The notes below the pieces were generated by a model that saw nothing but the letters and a program-made list of their open reading frames with translations, had not been told where the DNA came from and did no database searches. Both the position numbers and the translations under genes were made by a program. From Bolinopsis microptera (taxonomy: Eukaryota; Ctenophora; Tentaculata; Lobata; Bolinopsidae), in contig NC_087077.1 in NCBI RefSeq assembly GCF_026151205.1, positions 8,609,983 to 8,673,982 on the forward strand: a stretch of 64,000 nt of DNA. Direction: 5' to 3'. This document shows positions 52,021 through 63,230 of the stretch, piece by piece. Each line of letters starts with the position of its first letter. The first letter of the stretch is position 1.

Positions 52021-52843
52021 CTCGAACTTTTGATGGTGACATGATTTGATAATGGTCACTTATTTTATATGCTACATTATATATTTTCCAGACAGAAGTA
52101 TGACTGGCCTTTTGATAATGATATCCAACCGCAATTTTTGCGGGAATTGAGTGCCAGTGCATAATACTTATTTAAACTGCTCCTCCATTGAAAAGATGTC
52201 AAGACAATATAAGAAGTAAGAACGGCCTAACACAAACACACTTTAGTTTATTATATATAATAAACTATATATATATATAAAAATTATATATAATACACTC
52301 ACAGATTATATCGCACATCATGAAAATACTGCACAATGTATAAATCAAATATATTTTGGAGCGTTTGATTTGGTGCTTAGCTATAATTCATCACAGTTTC
52401 AAATCTGAGGTAAATTTTTGTCTTTATGATTTGATGCGCCCTGTTTACAATTTGACCTCAGACTTTGGCAATGAATACCATTTGAATGATGAAATGTCTT
52501 GTTCATTTTGATAACTTTCAACATGACTTCTAGAGTCGGAAAATAACATTTTTTTGTTTTTCTTCTCTTGCTCTGCAAAGTAGTATATGATGCATTTTTT
52601 AATAACCATTTGGAAAAAAGTGGTACAGGTGGTAGGTGTAAACGTATTGCACAAGGTTATCGGCAACATGCACCCTTGTAATCAGTATGATAAATCATAT
52701 TCCATGTTGAAGCTATAAGTATATTGATTATTGAAGGTACTTTAATAATTACGTCCTTTTCTGTGCATCGTTCACGATACTTACTATCGTCTATCGATCT
52801 TACCAGATTATATATTAGTATAGTATTGTGAAGCAATACTGTG
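52021..52843. other. no gene seen
   Basis: AT-rich spacer with a TATATA stretch at about 52262-52300. A minus-strand frame at 52445-52669 has no recognisable product. Confidence 0.4.
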
Positions 52844-52853
52844 CACTCATAAT

Positions 52854-55787
52854 GGCTGTAGGACTATTGAGCGGAGGACTGTTGAGCGTAGGACTGTAGG
52901 TCGGTGAAGGTCGGAAGTAGGACTGTAGAGCGGTGTCAAATCGCCAGGGTAGGACTCTAGAGCGGCCGCCCTTATAGATCTCACAACATGAGGACTTTAG
53001 AGCGGTACGATCCTAAAATGAGGACTGTAGAGCGGTGGACTGTTGAGCGGTTGACTGTAGGCCGGTGAAGGTCGGAAATAGGACTGCAGAGCGGCCCTCC
53101 CTTATAGATCCCATAACATGAGGGCTCTAGAGCGGTACCCTCCTATAACATGAGGACTCTATAGCGGTTGAAAATTTGAAGATTGAACACTCAACGAAGC
53201 TAGTATACATTGTAACTCGTGATTGATTATGGTCATGACATTCTAGGATGATAACTTTATTAAAGAGTCATGGAGTTAATGAACATTTTCATTTACTTAT
53301 TATAAATATTTCATTACTAATATTATAGTGTAACTTAATTTAAGATTATTGGTCGGTCTCAACGTCTTCCAAATGATTGAAATATTCCCCTGCTACTCAA
53401 AAATGTAAAACGTGTCTTCGGTATTTTAGTAAACTGTTCGTATCAATGTGATTTCGCTAAGCAGAGTACCGATCAAGTTCGTGCAGATCATTTAGGAATG
53501 AGGATCGCATCGCGTGACGCTTTAGCGCATACTAAGGATATCTCATGTTAATCAATCTGGTGACGGGACTGATTCAGATCAGATCCCATCGCAGTGCGAT
53601 ATCTTGTTAGGATTTCGAAGGTATGGTATAAATATCACGGAGTATCTAGTTTTCGTATATCAAATTCGATTCCTACTCCTCTTCTACAACTACCTACAAT
53701 ATGCAGAGTGTTAACAGTCTTTCTCCTCCTGAGAAGCCCATCTTCATCCGGGGACGAACAGCCGGCACCATCAACCTTGTCCTGCAAGGATTTCGCTACG
53801 GAAAGGATGGAAAAAAACCTACCCAAGACGGCCAATTCCTGGACTCTTGGTCCTGTTCGTATGTGGATACGGAGACTCATGCAGCTTGCTTTCCTCCCAG
53901 TCGACGATGTTGTCCCATCATTCATCGAGCTCCTAGACCTAATCTCCGCCGACCTTGGCCTTTAAAGATACACTATAATATCAGTAATGAAATATTTATT
54001 ATGAAAATGTTCATTATATATAACTCCATAACTCTTTAATAAAGTTATCATCGTAGAATGTCATGACCATAATCAATCACGATTTACAATGTATAACTTA
54101 GCTTCGTTGAGTGTTCAATCTTCAAATTTTCAACCGTTATAGAGCGGTATCCTCATGTTATATATGAAATTTGTAAATCGGTGGTCCGGAAGCGGAGTTA
54201 TGGTTCAATTGGTAATCGTACTGTAATGCGACACGTACTCTAGTGCGACACGTACTCTAGTGCGAAGTCCGACAAAAACACCCTCTGTCGCACTACAGTA
54301 CGTGTCGCACTACGATCCAGGTAGCGTACTCTAGTGCGACAAAATATCCTGACTTATTTTCAAGTTCAGGTCACATCCTATCCTTCTTATGGACCATTAA
54401 GTGATTCGTCGGGTCGGTTCACGTCACTTATTTCGAAGTGATCTTGAGAATACGATTCGTCGGTTCACATCACGTGTTTCGAAGTGATCCACTGATCACA
54501 ACCCTTCGGGTCAGTTCAAGCCACGTATGCAGTGTGTGATCCACCGGGTAACTCGTAAGCAGCATATGATCCTCATTCCTATCACGCATCGTATGAAGGT
54601 ATATCTCCGATTGGGATAACAAGTTCATATGCTTGGGCCATATATAAGGTCACGATGATTCTACCAAAGCATCGAACAACATCAACATGTCTTCATTCCT
54701 AGAAGCGCGACGACATGACCTACTGGCGATGCACTGAGAAGATCTGCTCCGGACTTCTCAGTTTGATGAACGACACTACTGTGACCAGTACGAAGACCCA
54801 TTCCCACCCTCCTACTCCTGCAGCAAACTCTGTCTACACAGCAAAGCAGAACATGAAACGGAAAGCCTCCGATACTGACCTCCCTACGAAACACCTAATT
54901 GCTGACGCTGTTGGACCCCTCTCCTTCGAAGCCATGTCAAAACTCAACTGTCAGCAGGAATCCCTCGCTAAGATGGCACGCACAGCTCCTTACTCCTGAC
55001 TACATCCGAACGAACGGTGGCGAAACCTTCCTTTTTTGGGATTCTACCTTTTCAGCAGAGAGAAGAAGATCTTTCCTGTTCGGCAAAATATGGATTGTTT
55101 AGCTGAGGCCCCTCATCTTGTCATCGATGGTACCTACAGCACCTCGACTAACTTGTTCACGCAGCTGGTGACTATCCACTGATTCTATCCTGACGGCTGG
55201 AGAAGGAAGATGCAGCAACATGACCTAGTGAATGTGTAAAGTGCTTTGTCGCACTTTAGTTCGTGTCGCACTACAGTCCAGGTAGCGCACTGTAGTGCGA
55301 CAGTGTCGGCCTTGAACATTCTCTGTCGCACTAGGGTACGTGTCGCACTACGATCCAGGTAACGTACTCAACTGCGACATGGTCGATCTTGGAGGTTTCG
55401 CACTAGGGTACATGTCGCACTAGAGTACGTGTCGCACTACAGTACGTGAACCGTTCAATTAAAATTGTTAGTTTAACACTGTTTGTATTGTCATTATCAG
55501 AAGTGACGAAAACATATGTCACCCCACTGTAGGAGGGTACCGCTCCTCATGTTATGGGAGGGCCGCTCTACAGTCCTACTTCCGACCGGCCTACAGTCCA
55601 CCGCTCAACAGTCCCGCTCTACAGTCCTCATTTTAGGATCGTACCACTCTAAAGTCCTCATGTTGTGAGATCTATAAGGCGATAGAGTCCTACCCTGGCG
55701 ATTTGACACCGCTCTACAGTCCCACTTCCGACCTTCACCGACCTACAGTCCTAAGCTCAACAGTCCACCGCTCAATAGTCCTGCTCC
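52854..55787 (+). mobile_element. MULE (AGGACTGTAGAGCGG family), host of a second MULE
   Basis: CACTCATAAT at 52844-52853 and 55788-55797 is a 10-bp target duplication. The ends are long inverted repeats built of modules such as AGGACTGTAGAGCGG, GGACTATTGAGCGG and TCTAGAGCGGTA (52861-53165; complement 55545-55787), with a further inverted part (53165-53335 against 53970-54145). The interior encodes remnants of a FLYWCH finger (LVLQGFRYGKDGKK...SWSC) and of a MULE transposase (LAFLPVDDVVPSF) at about 53700-53960 in different frames. Non-autonomous. The right end is opened by the MULE at 54211-55452. Confidence 0.82.
54211..55452 (+). mobile_element. MULE (GTCGCACTA family) copy B, nested
   Basis: GTTCAATT at 54203-54210 and 55453-55460 is an 8-bp target duplication. 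Its ends are the same iterated GTCGCACTACAGTACGTG modules as copy A. The interior has a FLYWCH finger part with its first Cys kept (YWRCTEKICSGLLSLMND), and, after a deletion, the transposase start VIDGTYSTSTNLFTQLVTIH, followed by a stop. Copies A and B keep different parts of the transposase, so they are separate deletion derivatives of one parent. Confidence 0.85.
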
Positions 55788-55797
55788 CACTCATAAT

Positions 55798-56104
55798 ATG
55801 TTACTTGTGCAATGTGCAATGCATGAATGGGGTTTGAACCGCGAAAGTCGTACAAACCCGTCACTGACTTCGACTTAAGCACAAATTGACGTTGATCATT
55901 TATATGATTCTGAAAATTGATTTTTTTGTCCATTGAAAATGTTTGAAATTGAAATTTTAACGCAGTTAGCAGTTAACAGTTTCGTTAAAGGGGCTGACTC
56001 TGGTTTGGGGAGCTGATGATAACATGGTTACCATGGTTACTGACTTTACAAGTTATAACAGTTCACTCTGTCACCCAACCTAACATTGTAATAATGGTCG
56101 CTGA
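55798..56104. other. no gene seen
   Basis: Short spacer between the nested MULEs and the 3' end of the LINE. Confidence 0.4.
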
Positions 56105-56402
56105 TGATCTAGGTTCGTAAAACACGCAGGAATTAAACAGGAATTAAACAGGAATTAAACAAAATTGGGTCAAACGGCAGATGCCGTGTCTGACCAATAT
56201 AGGAATAGAAGGTTTAATATTCAAAACTACCCCAATGTAACAAATAACCAATCAAGGTGGTAAAATTAGATAGCCATGTAAAAGAATATAGCACAGATAG
56301 CACAGTCGTATGCAGAAAAAACTCAGCCAAGAGCACTCAACAATGACAAAGAAAGTATCTTACAATGTCCACACACTTATCAAAATATACAAAACACGAC
56401 AT

Positions 56403-59400
56403 TCATTCAGTATTTTTCTTCGGGAACCTCCGTTCATCGACCTTATTTAAAAACCGTCCAATGTCTCTAATAGTTGTTGAGTCGTCGAAGATTTCTCCCG
56501 GTTCTTCTCTCATTACTAATAGGTCCCTCGTTCGTTGATGCAGGTTTTTGCGTAGGTCTTCGTATAGGGGGCATTCGTAGAGGATGTGATGCTCATCTTC
56601 TATCACTGGATAGGCCCCTGGTAGCTCATAGAGAAGATCTAACAAGTCATCGTCACTTGAGCAGCAATGTCTGCAGGCCCGATGTTTTATGTTAAACCGC
56701 TTTTTGCCGTAGCGACCAGTTTCAACGTTAAAGCGGTGGGAGCTGCTTCTGAATTGCGCGATCTTCTTTGAGCAGTTAGGTTTAAGATCAAGGGCTAGAT
56801 ACGTCTCTTGAGCAAACTTTCTCTTCACTAAGTTGTAGAATGATAGTTTTCTGTTAGATGTCCTTTCTGTTTCCCATGAGTTTATAAACCACTTTTGCAA
56901 ACTCTTTCTAATCTGGCTTGGTCTTAATCCTTGGTTTCTCTCTGATGCCTCGATGGTGTCTTGCATCTGCTCGAGAGTGGAGAACCAGCTCAGGTTTAGG
57001 GTCGCCTGCTCTTCGAAAGCGTGTCTAGCAAAGCAGTCACGACCGTCTACAACCATTTGTTCAAGTCTTTCTTTGTAGTTAAACACTTGCTTTGATAGCG
57101 TGATGCCTAGTGGATGCCTGCCTGTGTCACCCCATATCGCAGCATTGGATGTTGACTTCCTCACCCCTAAGGTCCATTTCAAAAGAGACAGATGAAAGTT
57201 CTCTAGAGGGTCCCTGGCAATGAGTGTACACACGTTTCCTGTTTCTGGTGTGGTGCTCGTGTTTGTGGGGAAGTTGCGGAACAGGGCTGTGCTTGGCAGC
57301 CACACTTGGCAACCATACGACACCACAGGTACAATAAGTGTATCATATAGCTTGAACAGTATAGATTTCCTGATGTGGCGGGTATCAATGTAGCTTTTCA
57401 AAGAGAAATAACTTCTTAATGCTTTTTGCCTCAGCTTTTGTTGTGTTAGCTTAAGTGATCCGCTCAGAGTAAATGTAATGCCAAGGTAACAGTACTCTCT
57501 CCCGGAGGGGATTTGTTGTTCTCCCAGTTTGAACTCATGACTTTCCTTCAGATGCCTTCCTGTTGGGTTAAACACAAGGACTGAAGTTTTTCCAATGTTT
57601 ACTGTCAGGCCCCATTCTGAGCAGTAATTGTTTAGGACATCAAGCATTTGTTGAAGACTGTGTTTGTTGAGGGCTAGAAGGACAAGGTCGTCTGCCCATA
57701 GCAGATGAGTTATATCTGTATCATTTAGGACAGGGACTTTCACTCCTTCGATGTTGTTGAGATCATGTGAAAGCTGGTGGACAAAGCATTTAAACAGTTC
57801 AGGGGACATGGGGTGTCCTTGCTCGGTACCACATATTATGTCGATCTTCTGTGACAGCTTGTCTAGTAGCTTCACTTTGGCTGAGGAGTTTGAGTACATG
57901 AACTTAATGCACTCAAAGAATCTCCCTTGAATACCCATTTTCCACAACTTGTATAGGAGTGCCTCACGACAGATGGAATCAAACGCTTTGGCATAATCGA
58001 CAAAGCATGTGTATAGCCTTTGGCCTTCTTGGTGACATACTTTTCCACGCAGGTTGAAAGTGTGAAAATGTGGTCTGCTGTCTGTGCGTCTTTACAGAAA
58101 CCTAGTTGGTTGGCTGTATCAGGGTCACATTGATCACGGAATGATATCAATCTTTTCAGCAATATGCTTGCAAAGAGCTTTCCGAGATTGCTCGCTACAG
58201 CGATGGCTCTGTAGTTGTTTGGATCATAGATATCACCTTTTTTGTGTAGTGGTGTAACTACTGATGAAGTCCATGGGTAAATTGATAGGCTTAGGCAGTG
58301 GTTGAAGAGGTTGAGGACTGCTTTGAGCATGGATCGTGTTGAGGCTTTGAAGAATTCATTAGAAATTAGATCTTCGGAAACTGCCTTTCCTTTTTAGTGG
58401 CCTTAATGCAAGCACACAGCTCTTCCATCTTTATATCTTGATCCAAAAGCTTGGTCAGGTCGTTACAAATGTTGTTTTTCTGCATCTTTGACTGTAGCTC
58501 TGCGATCTTAGAGTCTTTGATGTTCTTTTTGCCGTAAAGTTCACTGAAGAACTTGCAAAAGTTGATCATATCGAAGGCATCAAGACTGGTTGCAGGCGAT
58601 TTTGTATTTTTAAGAGCTTTGAAGGATTTCCAGCAGATGTTGTTCCCTGTTTCTATGTCCTTGCAAAGCTTCTCAAAGAATTCTGATCGCTTATGTCTGA
58701 TCATCTTTCTATATTGTCGCCGAGTGTCGTAATAAGAGTCCCTGAGGAGCTTGTCCAATGGGGATCTTCCATACTTTTTTGCTAGAATGTTGAGTGTCCT
58801 CTTAAGACGGATACATTCACTGTCAAACCATGCCATTTTTGGCTTCATTCGACTCTTCTTTTTGGTGCTACCATATTTATTATGTCTCGGCCCTTTCTGA
58901 CGACTTGAGGCGTTTTTTCGGGGCATCACTTGTTCAGCAACCTGATGATACAGCTCAACAATTTGGTTGTTAAGGTTAAGAACGTCTTGAGGGGTTTTGC
59001 ATGAACTTGTAGCCAGAGTTTCCGTCTTTTCCTTTATACTAGGGTCACCCATAGCTAGCAAGAATTTGAGCTCAGCATTATCCTCACATGGCCATTTGTA
59101 CTTCCTGGGCGCGTCCTCGAGGTCACGCAGTATTTCTTCTGAAAGGGTTATGTTGTGTCTCAGGCTAAGTGTTGTGACAGAGGGTTTGTGATCGGAGAAT
59201 TTGTTCAAATCAAGGACTCTAAAACTCTTAACGATCGCTTTTATGTCAGCTCCTACTGCAACATAGTCTACAACGCTAGCTCCGCCATAATTCACCGATA
59301 TGAATTCCCCTAAGGAATCGCCAAGTACGCTGCCGTTTAGGATGGTTAGATTTGCACAGGCCAGAAAGTCAAGGAGTAACTTTCCTCTAGGGTTAACCAT

Positions 59401-60051
59401 CTGGTCCTTGCTAGAACGATCATTGAGACAGGGGTGGCTGCGTTGGCTAAATGGGTTTGCAGCAGATAATGCTTCAGTATCTTCCTCGATGGTGTTGTTC
59501 AAGGTTGCGGTCCTTGCATTGAAATCACCTGCTAGTATCACCTTCCTACCGTTTTGAATACTATTCATGGTGAAGTCAAGTAAGTTGTCTAGAGTTGAAG
59601 CATCGTCATCGGATGTACTTTTGCTTGATTTCAATCTCTTCTTGTAGGAAGAGTGCTCAGGGGAGTCGTATAAGTTGATGATAACTAGTTCATCGACAGC
59701 ACTCTCACTTCCTAGTTTTATCCTTACTGATTGGATGTCACTACAATTGGATGTTATTTCTTTGATATCCTTGGCAATAGACCTGTGGACACCAATGCAA
59801 AGTCCTCCTGAGCGACTGTTTGGTCTGTTAGCATTAAAACATTTGTAGTCTGGAACAAATATTTTACTCTTGGTTTCCTGAAGACAGAAAATGGGACAAG
59901 AAGTGACAATGGCAGCAAATTCAGTATCATCAATTTTCCTGCCTTCTTTCCCGTTTGAAGCATCGTGTATGTTCCACGAAAGGATTTTCAATGTCTCCCT
60001 GTTGTGGGAAGACAATCTGATCAGGACATCAGTTGTTTTGGGACTATCCAT
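56403..60051 (-). pseudogene. LINE ORF2: endonuclease and reverse transcriptase, two frameshifts
   Basis: The start is taken as ATG at 60051, which overlaps the ORF1 stop. AP-endonuclease blocks are all present: LKILSWNIHDASNG (Asn), FCLQETK (Glu), VILAGDFNAR, VVDYVAVGADI and FSDHKPSV (Asp-His). The polymerase follows with NNYRAIAVASNLGKLF, NQLGFCKDAQTADHI, GTEQGHPMSPELF, LLWADDLVLLA (WADD) and YCYLGITFTLSGSL. A C-terminal knuckle region (CRHCCSSDDD...IEDEHHILYEC) ends the ORF. The frame changes twice, near 58375 and near 58020, each at a homopolymer run (A-run, G-run) that looks one base short. Otherwise the ORF is complete, so either the copy died very recently or these are sequencing errors. 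Confidence 0.82.
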
Positions 60052-63000
60052 TATGGTTTTTCTTCTGTTGAGGTTTGATTGAGTTTTTAGTCCCTCTTGA
60101 TAGCTCAATGTCGAGAGATCTAAATAGCCCGTCACGGAGACGAAGCCACAATTTCCGAGCCCCTCGTTCATCGAGACCCAACAAGACTCCATGTGGTCCT
60201 ACGCTGCGCTGGATGAATCCTCCGAGATTGTCATTGTTTTGCGTGCATATTTTTATGTCTAGGCTAGCATTATTCTTGGATTTGACGTATTCGCTTAGTT
60301 CAGAGTTTATCTGTCTTATGGTACTGCTGCCTTGTGGATAGCCGGGGAGTGGAATAATCTGCGAAACACATATCTTTGCTGAGGTTGCTTTTGTTAGGTC
60401 ATCCAAGATTTTCTTCATACCATCTAGTATCGTGTTTCCTGGCGTATTCATCAGAATAAGTTGCCTTAGATGGATATAAATGGCTTCAGGGTTGATTTCT
60501 GAGATTTTTTTGACTAAGTTTTGGTCCCTGCTAGCTGATACGGCAGTATCATATTCTATCCTCTTGACGTCAAAACGTTTCGTGAATCTTGATTCGTCGA
60601 AGGTATTGAAGTGTGCGTCGTGAATGACTACACATTTCCGGGTGTGCCAATGTTGAGGATTGAAGTTGTCACGACGGTACGTTTCACGGTTAACAGGGGT
60701 GCCATCACTGTTATTTTTGCTTTGTTTATTGGCACCAGCAGTTGTCGTGCTTTTAGTGGTTCCCTCGGACAAAAAGGTGACTGGGTCTTCAGCCTTTTGA
60801 CTCGGCATATTCTCTTTCTTTCCTTTGTGTGGTGCCGTGCGTTTTTTGTCGTTTAGTCTTGTAAGGGGGTCCTCGGGGGTTTTGTTGGCGGCATCGTTTT
60901 GGTGTTTCGGTTCAAAACTATTAGCGCGAGGTTTGTTAGCAGACTGGATGTTACCTTCTTGACCTGCTGTGTTGATTTTAGGCAGATCTTTGAGACACGC
61001 TGTAATCTCTCGGCTGATAAGTTCAAACCCTTCTCGTTGTCCTTGGAGAATCTTGTCTCCTAAATTATTCGTAGCGCGTCTATTGAAACTTTCCAAATGA
61101 CTTAGGATCGCACATTTTTCATCAACTCCATCATATTGGTTGGGATAATTGACCCCGTTCGAATGACTTCCGGGTACACTCTTCATCCCCATGATATCGG
61201 ATTTGAGTTTGCTGAGTTCTTCGCTGTGTCTAGCCTGTATTATGCGTATCTCATTGGATTGGTTCGACTCGTTGTTTTTCATTCTTGCGAGCTCACTTTT
61301 TAAGTAGTTAACCTCCTTGGCTGAATCAGCTATCTGTTTTTCAAGTTCAAGGGTCTTGGATCGAAAAACCTTTTCTGCCGTTGCTCTGTGAGCTTGGTCT
61401 TGGATACGTTTCCGTTCTTTTTCTCCTTCTATCATTCTGTCCATGATATTGTCGATAGAGTTTTGCTGAATATTTAGGGTATCAAATATTGTTTTGTTTT
61501 TGTTGACCAGCGTGGCTAGAGATTTCGAGCTGGTTAGTGGGGCGCTGGAGTTGAGTTGACTGGCTAAGGAGGACAGAACTGAATCTTGGTTTGCTAGCTT
61601 TTCTTGGAATTCTAGTAAGTTCTGCTCAAGGAGTCGTATTGAGTTTTCTATCGATTCGTGAGTGCTGCAAGGGACCTTAATTTTGCCGGGGGTTAAGATC
61701 TGTCTTGCTTTCCTCGTCTTCTTAACTTTGATCTTTACTTTCTTTTCTGTATTCTGCGTCTTGCCCTGTGCACTGTTACTGGAGCTGTTGTTCGAGTTAC
61801 AGCTTTTGTAGCCCTTTCTGCTAGAGGCATTGCTGAGTTCAGAAGATATTGACTCAGAGTCAGTCTCAGAGTTAATGAGATCTGGAGGATTTGCCTTTCT
61901 AGCTTCGCGCCCAATAGTGTTGACGTGGTCACGCAGCAGTTTCTTTTTATTGTCAACAGGAGTTTGCGGGTTGAAGTTTATTTCAAACCTTTTGAGTTCT
62001 CGATCTAGCGAATCAACTGCCATTTTCTCGACCAGACTAGTTATGAGAGGTGCTGACGGGTACGTGCTGTATTTGTTGTCAATCACAAGGTTAAAAAACG
62101 CTTTAATTGCAGTTTGACTTCGCTCGTTTGTTTTCTGACTGGTTAGGCCACAAAGGTCTATCCACTTGTTGAGATTCTTAGACGAGGCACTGTTAAGAAT
62201 CTTGTCGCAGGTATCTCTCGAGAAAAATCGCAGTTGTTTTTCAACAATGGTGGTGTCGTCTTGTTTATCTTGTGAGTCGGGCAGACTTCCGTTGTCACCC
62301 TCACAATGAAGTTGTTCAGGGGCGGGGACGTTGCTTGTTAAACCAGTTATCCCTTGTACTGCGTCAGTTAGGGGACTACAGTGGGTCAGGGTGTTTTCGG
62401 GAGCTGGTTGGAGAACAATTGGCGTCCTGTGTCGTTTGCGTTGCAGTTGTACTAGTAAGTGAAAATCTAGTTCATCCTCGAGGGGTTTTTCTATAGCCAG
62501 GCTAATGCTCATATCCCTTCTGGTCTTTTCTAGGACGGATAAGGCTGTAAGGTTGCCTAGGCATAGGTCAAAGACATCCATCAGGTCGTTGTTGAATCTC
62601 TTTGGTATGATGTTAACTGCACGCTCACGGCCTAAATGGAGTAACACTAGTGCATCAGTGACTTCTTCGTCTCCCTGTAGTGTGATAGGAACCTTGTCGC
62701 TCCTTCCAAGTAGACTAGTAACTCTGAGCGAGTTAAAGGCAGTGGAGGGCGATTCCAGGTTTGTGTCGTGGTAATGACGATTGAGTTTAACCAGCAATTT
62801 TGACAGAATATCTGCCTTATCATCATTTTCAATAGCCTCTATGTCTGACAGGTTCCAGGTTAAGCTGATGCATTTGCTGTGGGCTTGTTGCTCAAGGAGG
62901 TGTACTTCAGACGCGAATAATCTGGTTGATTGGTATTTCTCATTGAGAGCATTTTCAAGAGCAGCGACAAGATTGACTGGCGTGACGATCTCATCATCTT

Positions 63001-63208
63001 TAAGGAAATCTTGTTTAATATGGATCAGCGTGTTCCTACCTGGAGAGCAGTCATGGTACCCTTCGTCGTCAATTCTGATACACTCGAGTTTGCGGGGTGA
63101 CTCAAAGAGGTCCTGTGAGTCAGCTGCGGATTCAGAGAGGTACCGTCTTTTAACGGGCGTGTCACTTGCAAACTCATACTCAGTCTGTGCTCTGAGCTTC
63201 CTTTTCAC
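60044..63208 (-). CDS. LINE ORF1 with coiled coil and SGNH-like end
   Basis: The frame is open for 1054 codons, long for an ORF1. Residues about 520-690 are strongly coiled-coil (ESIENSIRLLEQNLLEFQEK, then EKERKRIQDQAHRATAEKVF and onward). Residues about 858-1030 resemble an SGNH/GDSL esterase domain as known in CR1-type ORF1 proteins, but the nucleophile block reads VVIHDAHF in place of GDS, so the serine is missing, and the end reads GPHGVLLGLDERGARKL. No zinc knuckle was seen. The first codon of the open frame that could start is GTG (63208). An ATG lies four bases upstream in another frame, so the true start is unsure and may be hidden by a further small indel. The stop overlaps the ORF2 start. 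Confidence 0.75.
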   Translation of the reverse strand: MKRKLRAQTEYEFASDTPVKRRYLSESAADSQDLFESPRKLECIRIDDEGYHDCSPGRNTLIHIKQDFLKDDEIVTPVNLVAALENALNEKYQSTRLFASEVHLLEQQAHSKCISLTWNLSDIEAIENDDKADILSKLLVKLNRHYHDTNLESPSTAFNSLRVTSLLGRSDKVPITLQGDEEVTDALVLLHLGRERAVNIIPKRFNNDLMDVFDLCLGNLTALSVLEKTRRDMSISLAIEKPLEDELDFHLLVQLQRKRHRTPIVLQPAPENTLTHCSPLTDAVQGITGLTSNVPAPEQLHCEGDNGSLPDSQDKQDDTTIVEKQLRFFSRDTCDKILNSASSKNLNKWIDLCGLTSQKTNERSQTAIKAFFNLVIDNKYSTYPSAPLITSLVEKMAVDSLDRELKRFEINFNPQTPVDNKKKLLRDHVNTIGREARKANPPDLINSETDSESISSELSNASSRKGYKSCNSNNSSSNSAQGKTQNTEKKVKIKVKKTRKARQILTPGKIKVPCSTHESIENSIRLLEQNLLEFQEKLANQDSVLSSLASQLNSSAPLTSSKSLATLVNKNKTIFDTLNIQQNSIDNIMDRMIEGEKERKRIQDQAHRATAEKVFRSKTLELEKQIADSAKEVNYLKSELARMKNNESNQSNEIRIIQARHSEELSKLKSDIMGMKSVPGSHSNGVNYPNQYDGVDEKCAILSHLESFNRRATNNLGDKILQGQREGFELISREITACLKDLPKINTAGQEGNIQSANKPRANSFEPKHQNDAANKTPEDPLTRLNDKKRTAPHKGKKENMPSQKAEDPVTFLSEGTTKSTTTAGANKQSKNNSDGTPVNRETYRRDNFNPQHWHTRKCVVIHDAHFNTFDESRFTKRFDVKRIEYDTAVSASRDQNLVKKISEINPEAIYIHLRQLILMNTPGNTILDGMKKILDDLTKATSAKICVSQIIPLPGYPQGSSTIRQINSELSEYVKSKNNASLDIKICTQNNDNLGGFIQRSVGPHGVLLGLDERGARKLWLRLRDGLFRSLDIELSRGTKNSIKPQQKKNHNG

Positions 63209-63230
63209 GCATGAAAAGTACTTGAATTAT

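Larger units (their letters stand above)
56105..63230 (-). mobile_element. nearly full-length CR1/L2-like LINE
   Basis: About 7.1 kb on the minus strand with ORF1, ORF2 and a 3' UTR that ends in a short tandem tail, CTGTTTAATTC repeated (56132-56163). Both ORFs are present, which is rare for LINE copies. It is of the same broad family as the truncated LINE at 985-2880 and has the same strand-relative layout of polymerase blocks. The 5' UTR limit is unclear; DNA up to about 64000 may belong to it. Confidence 0.8.
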
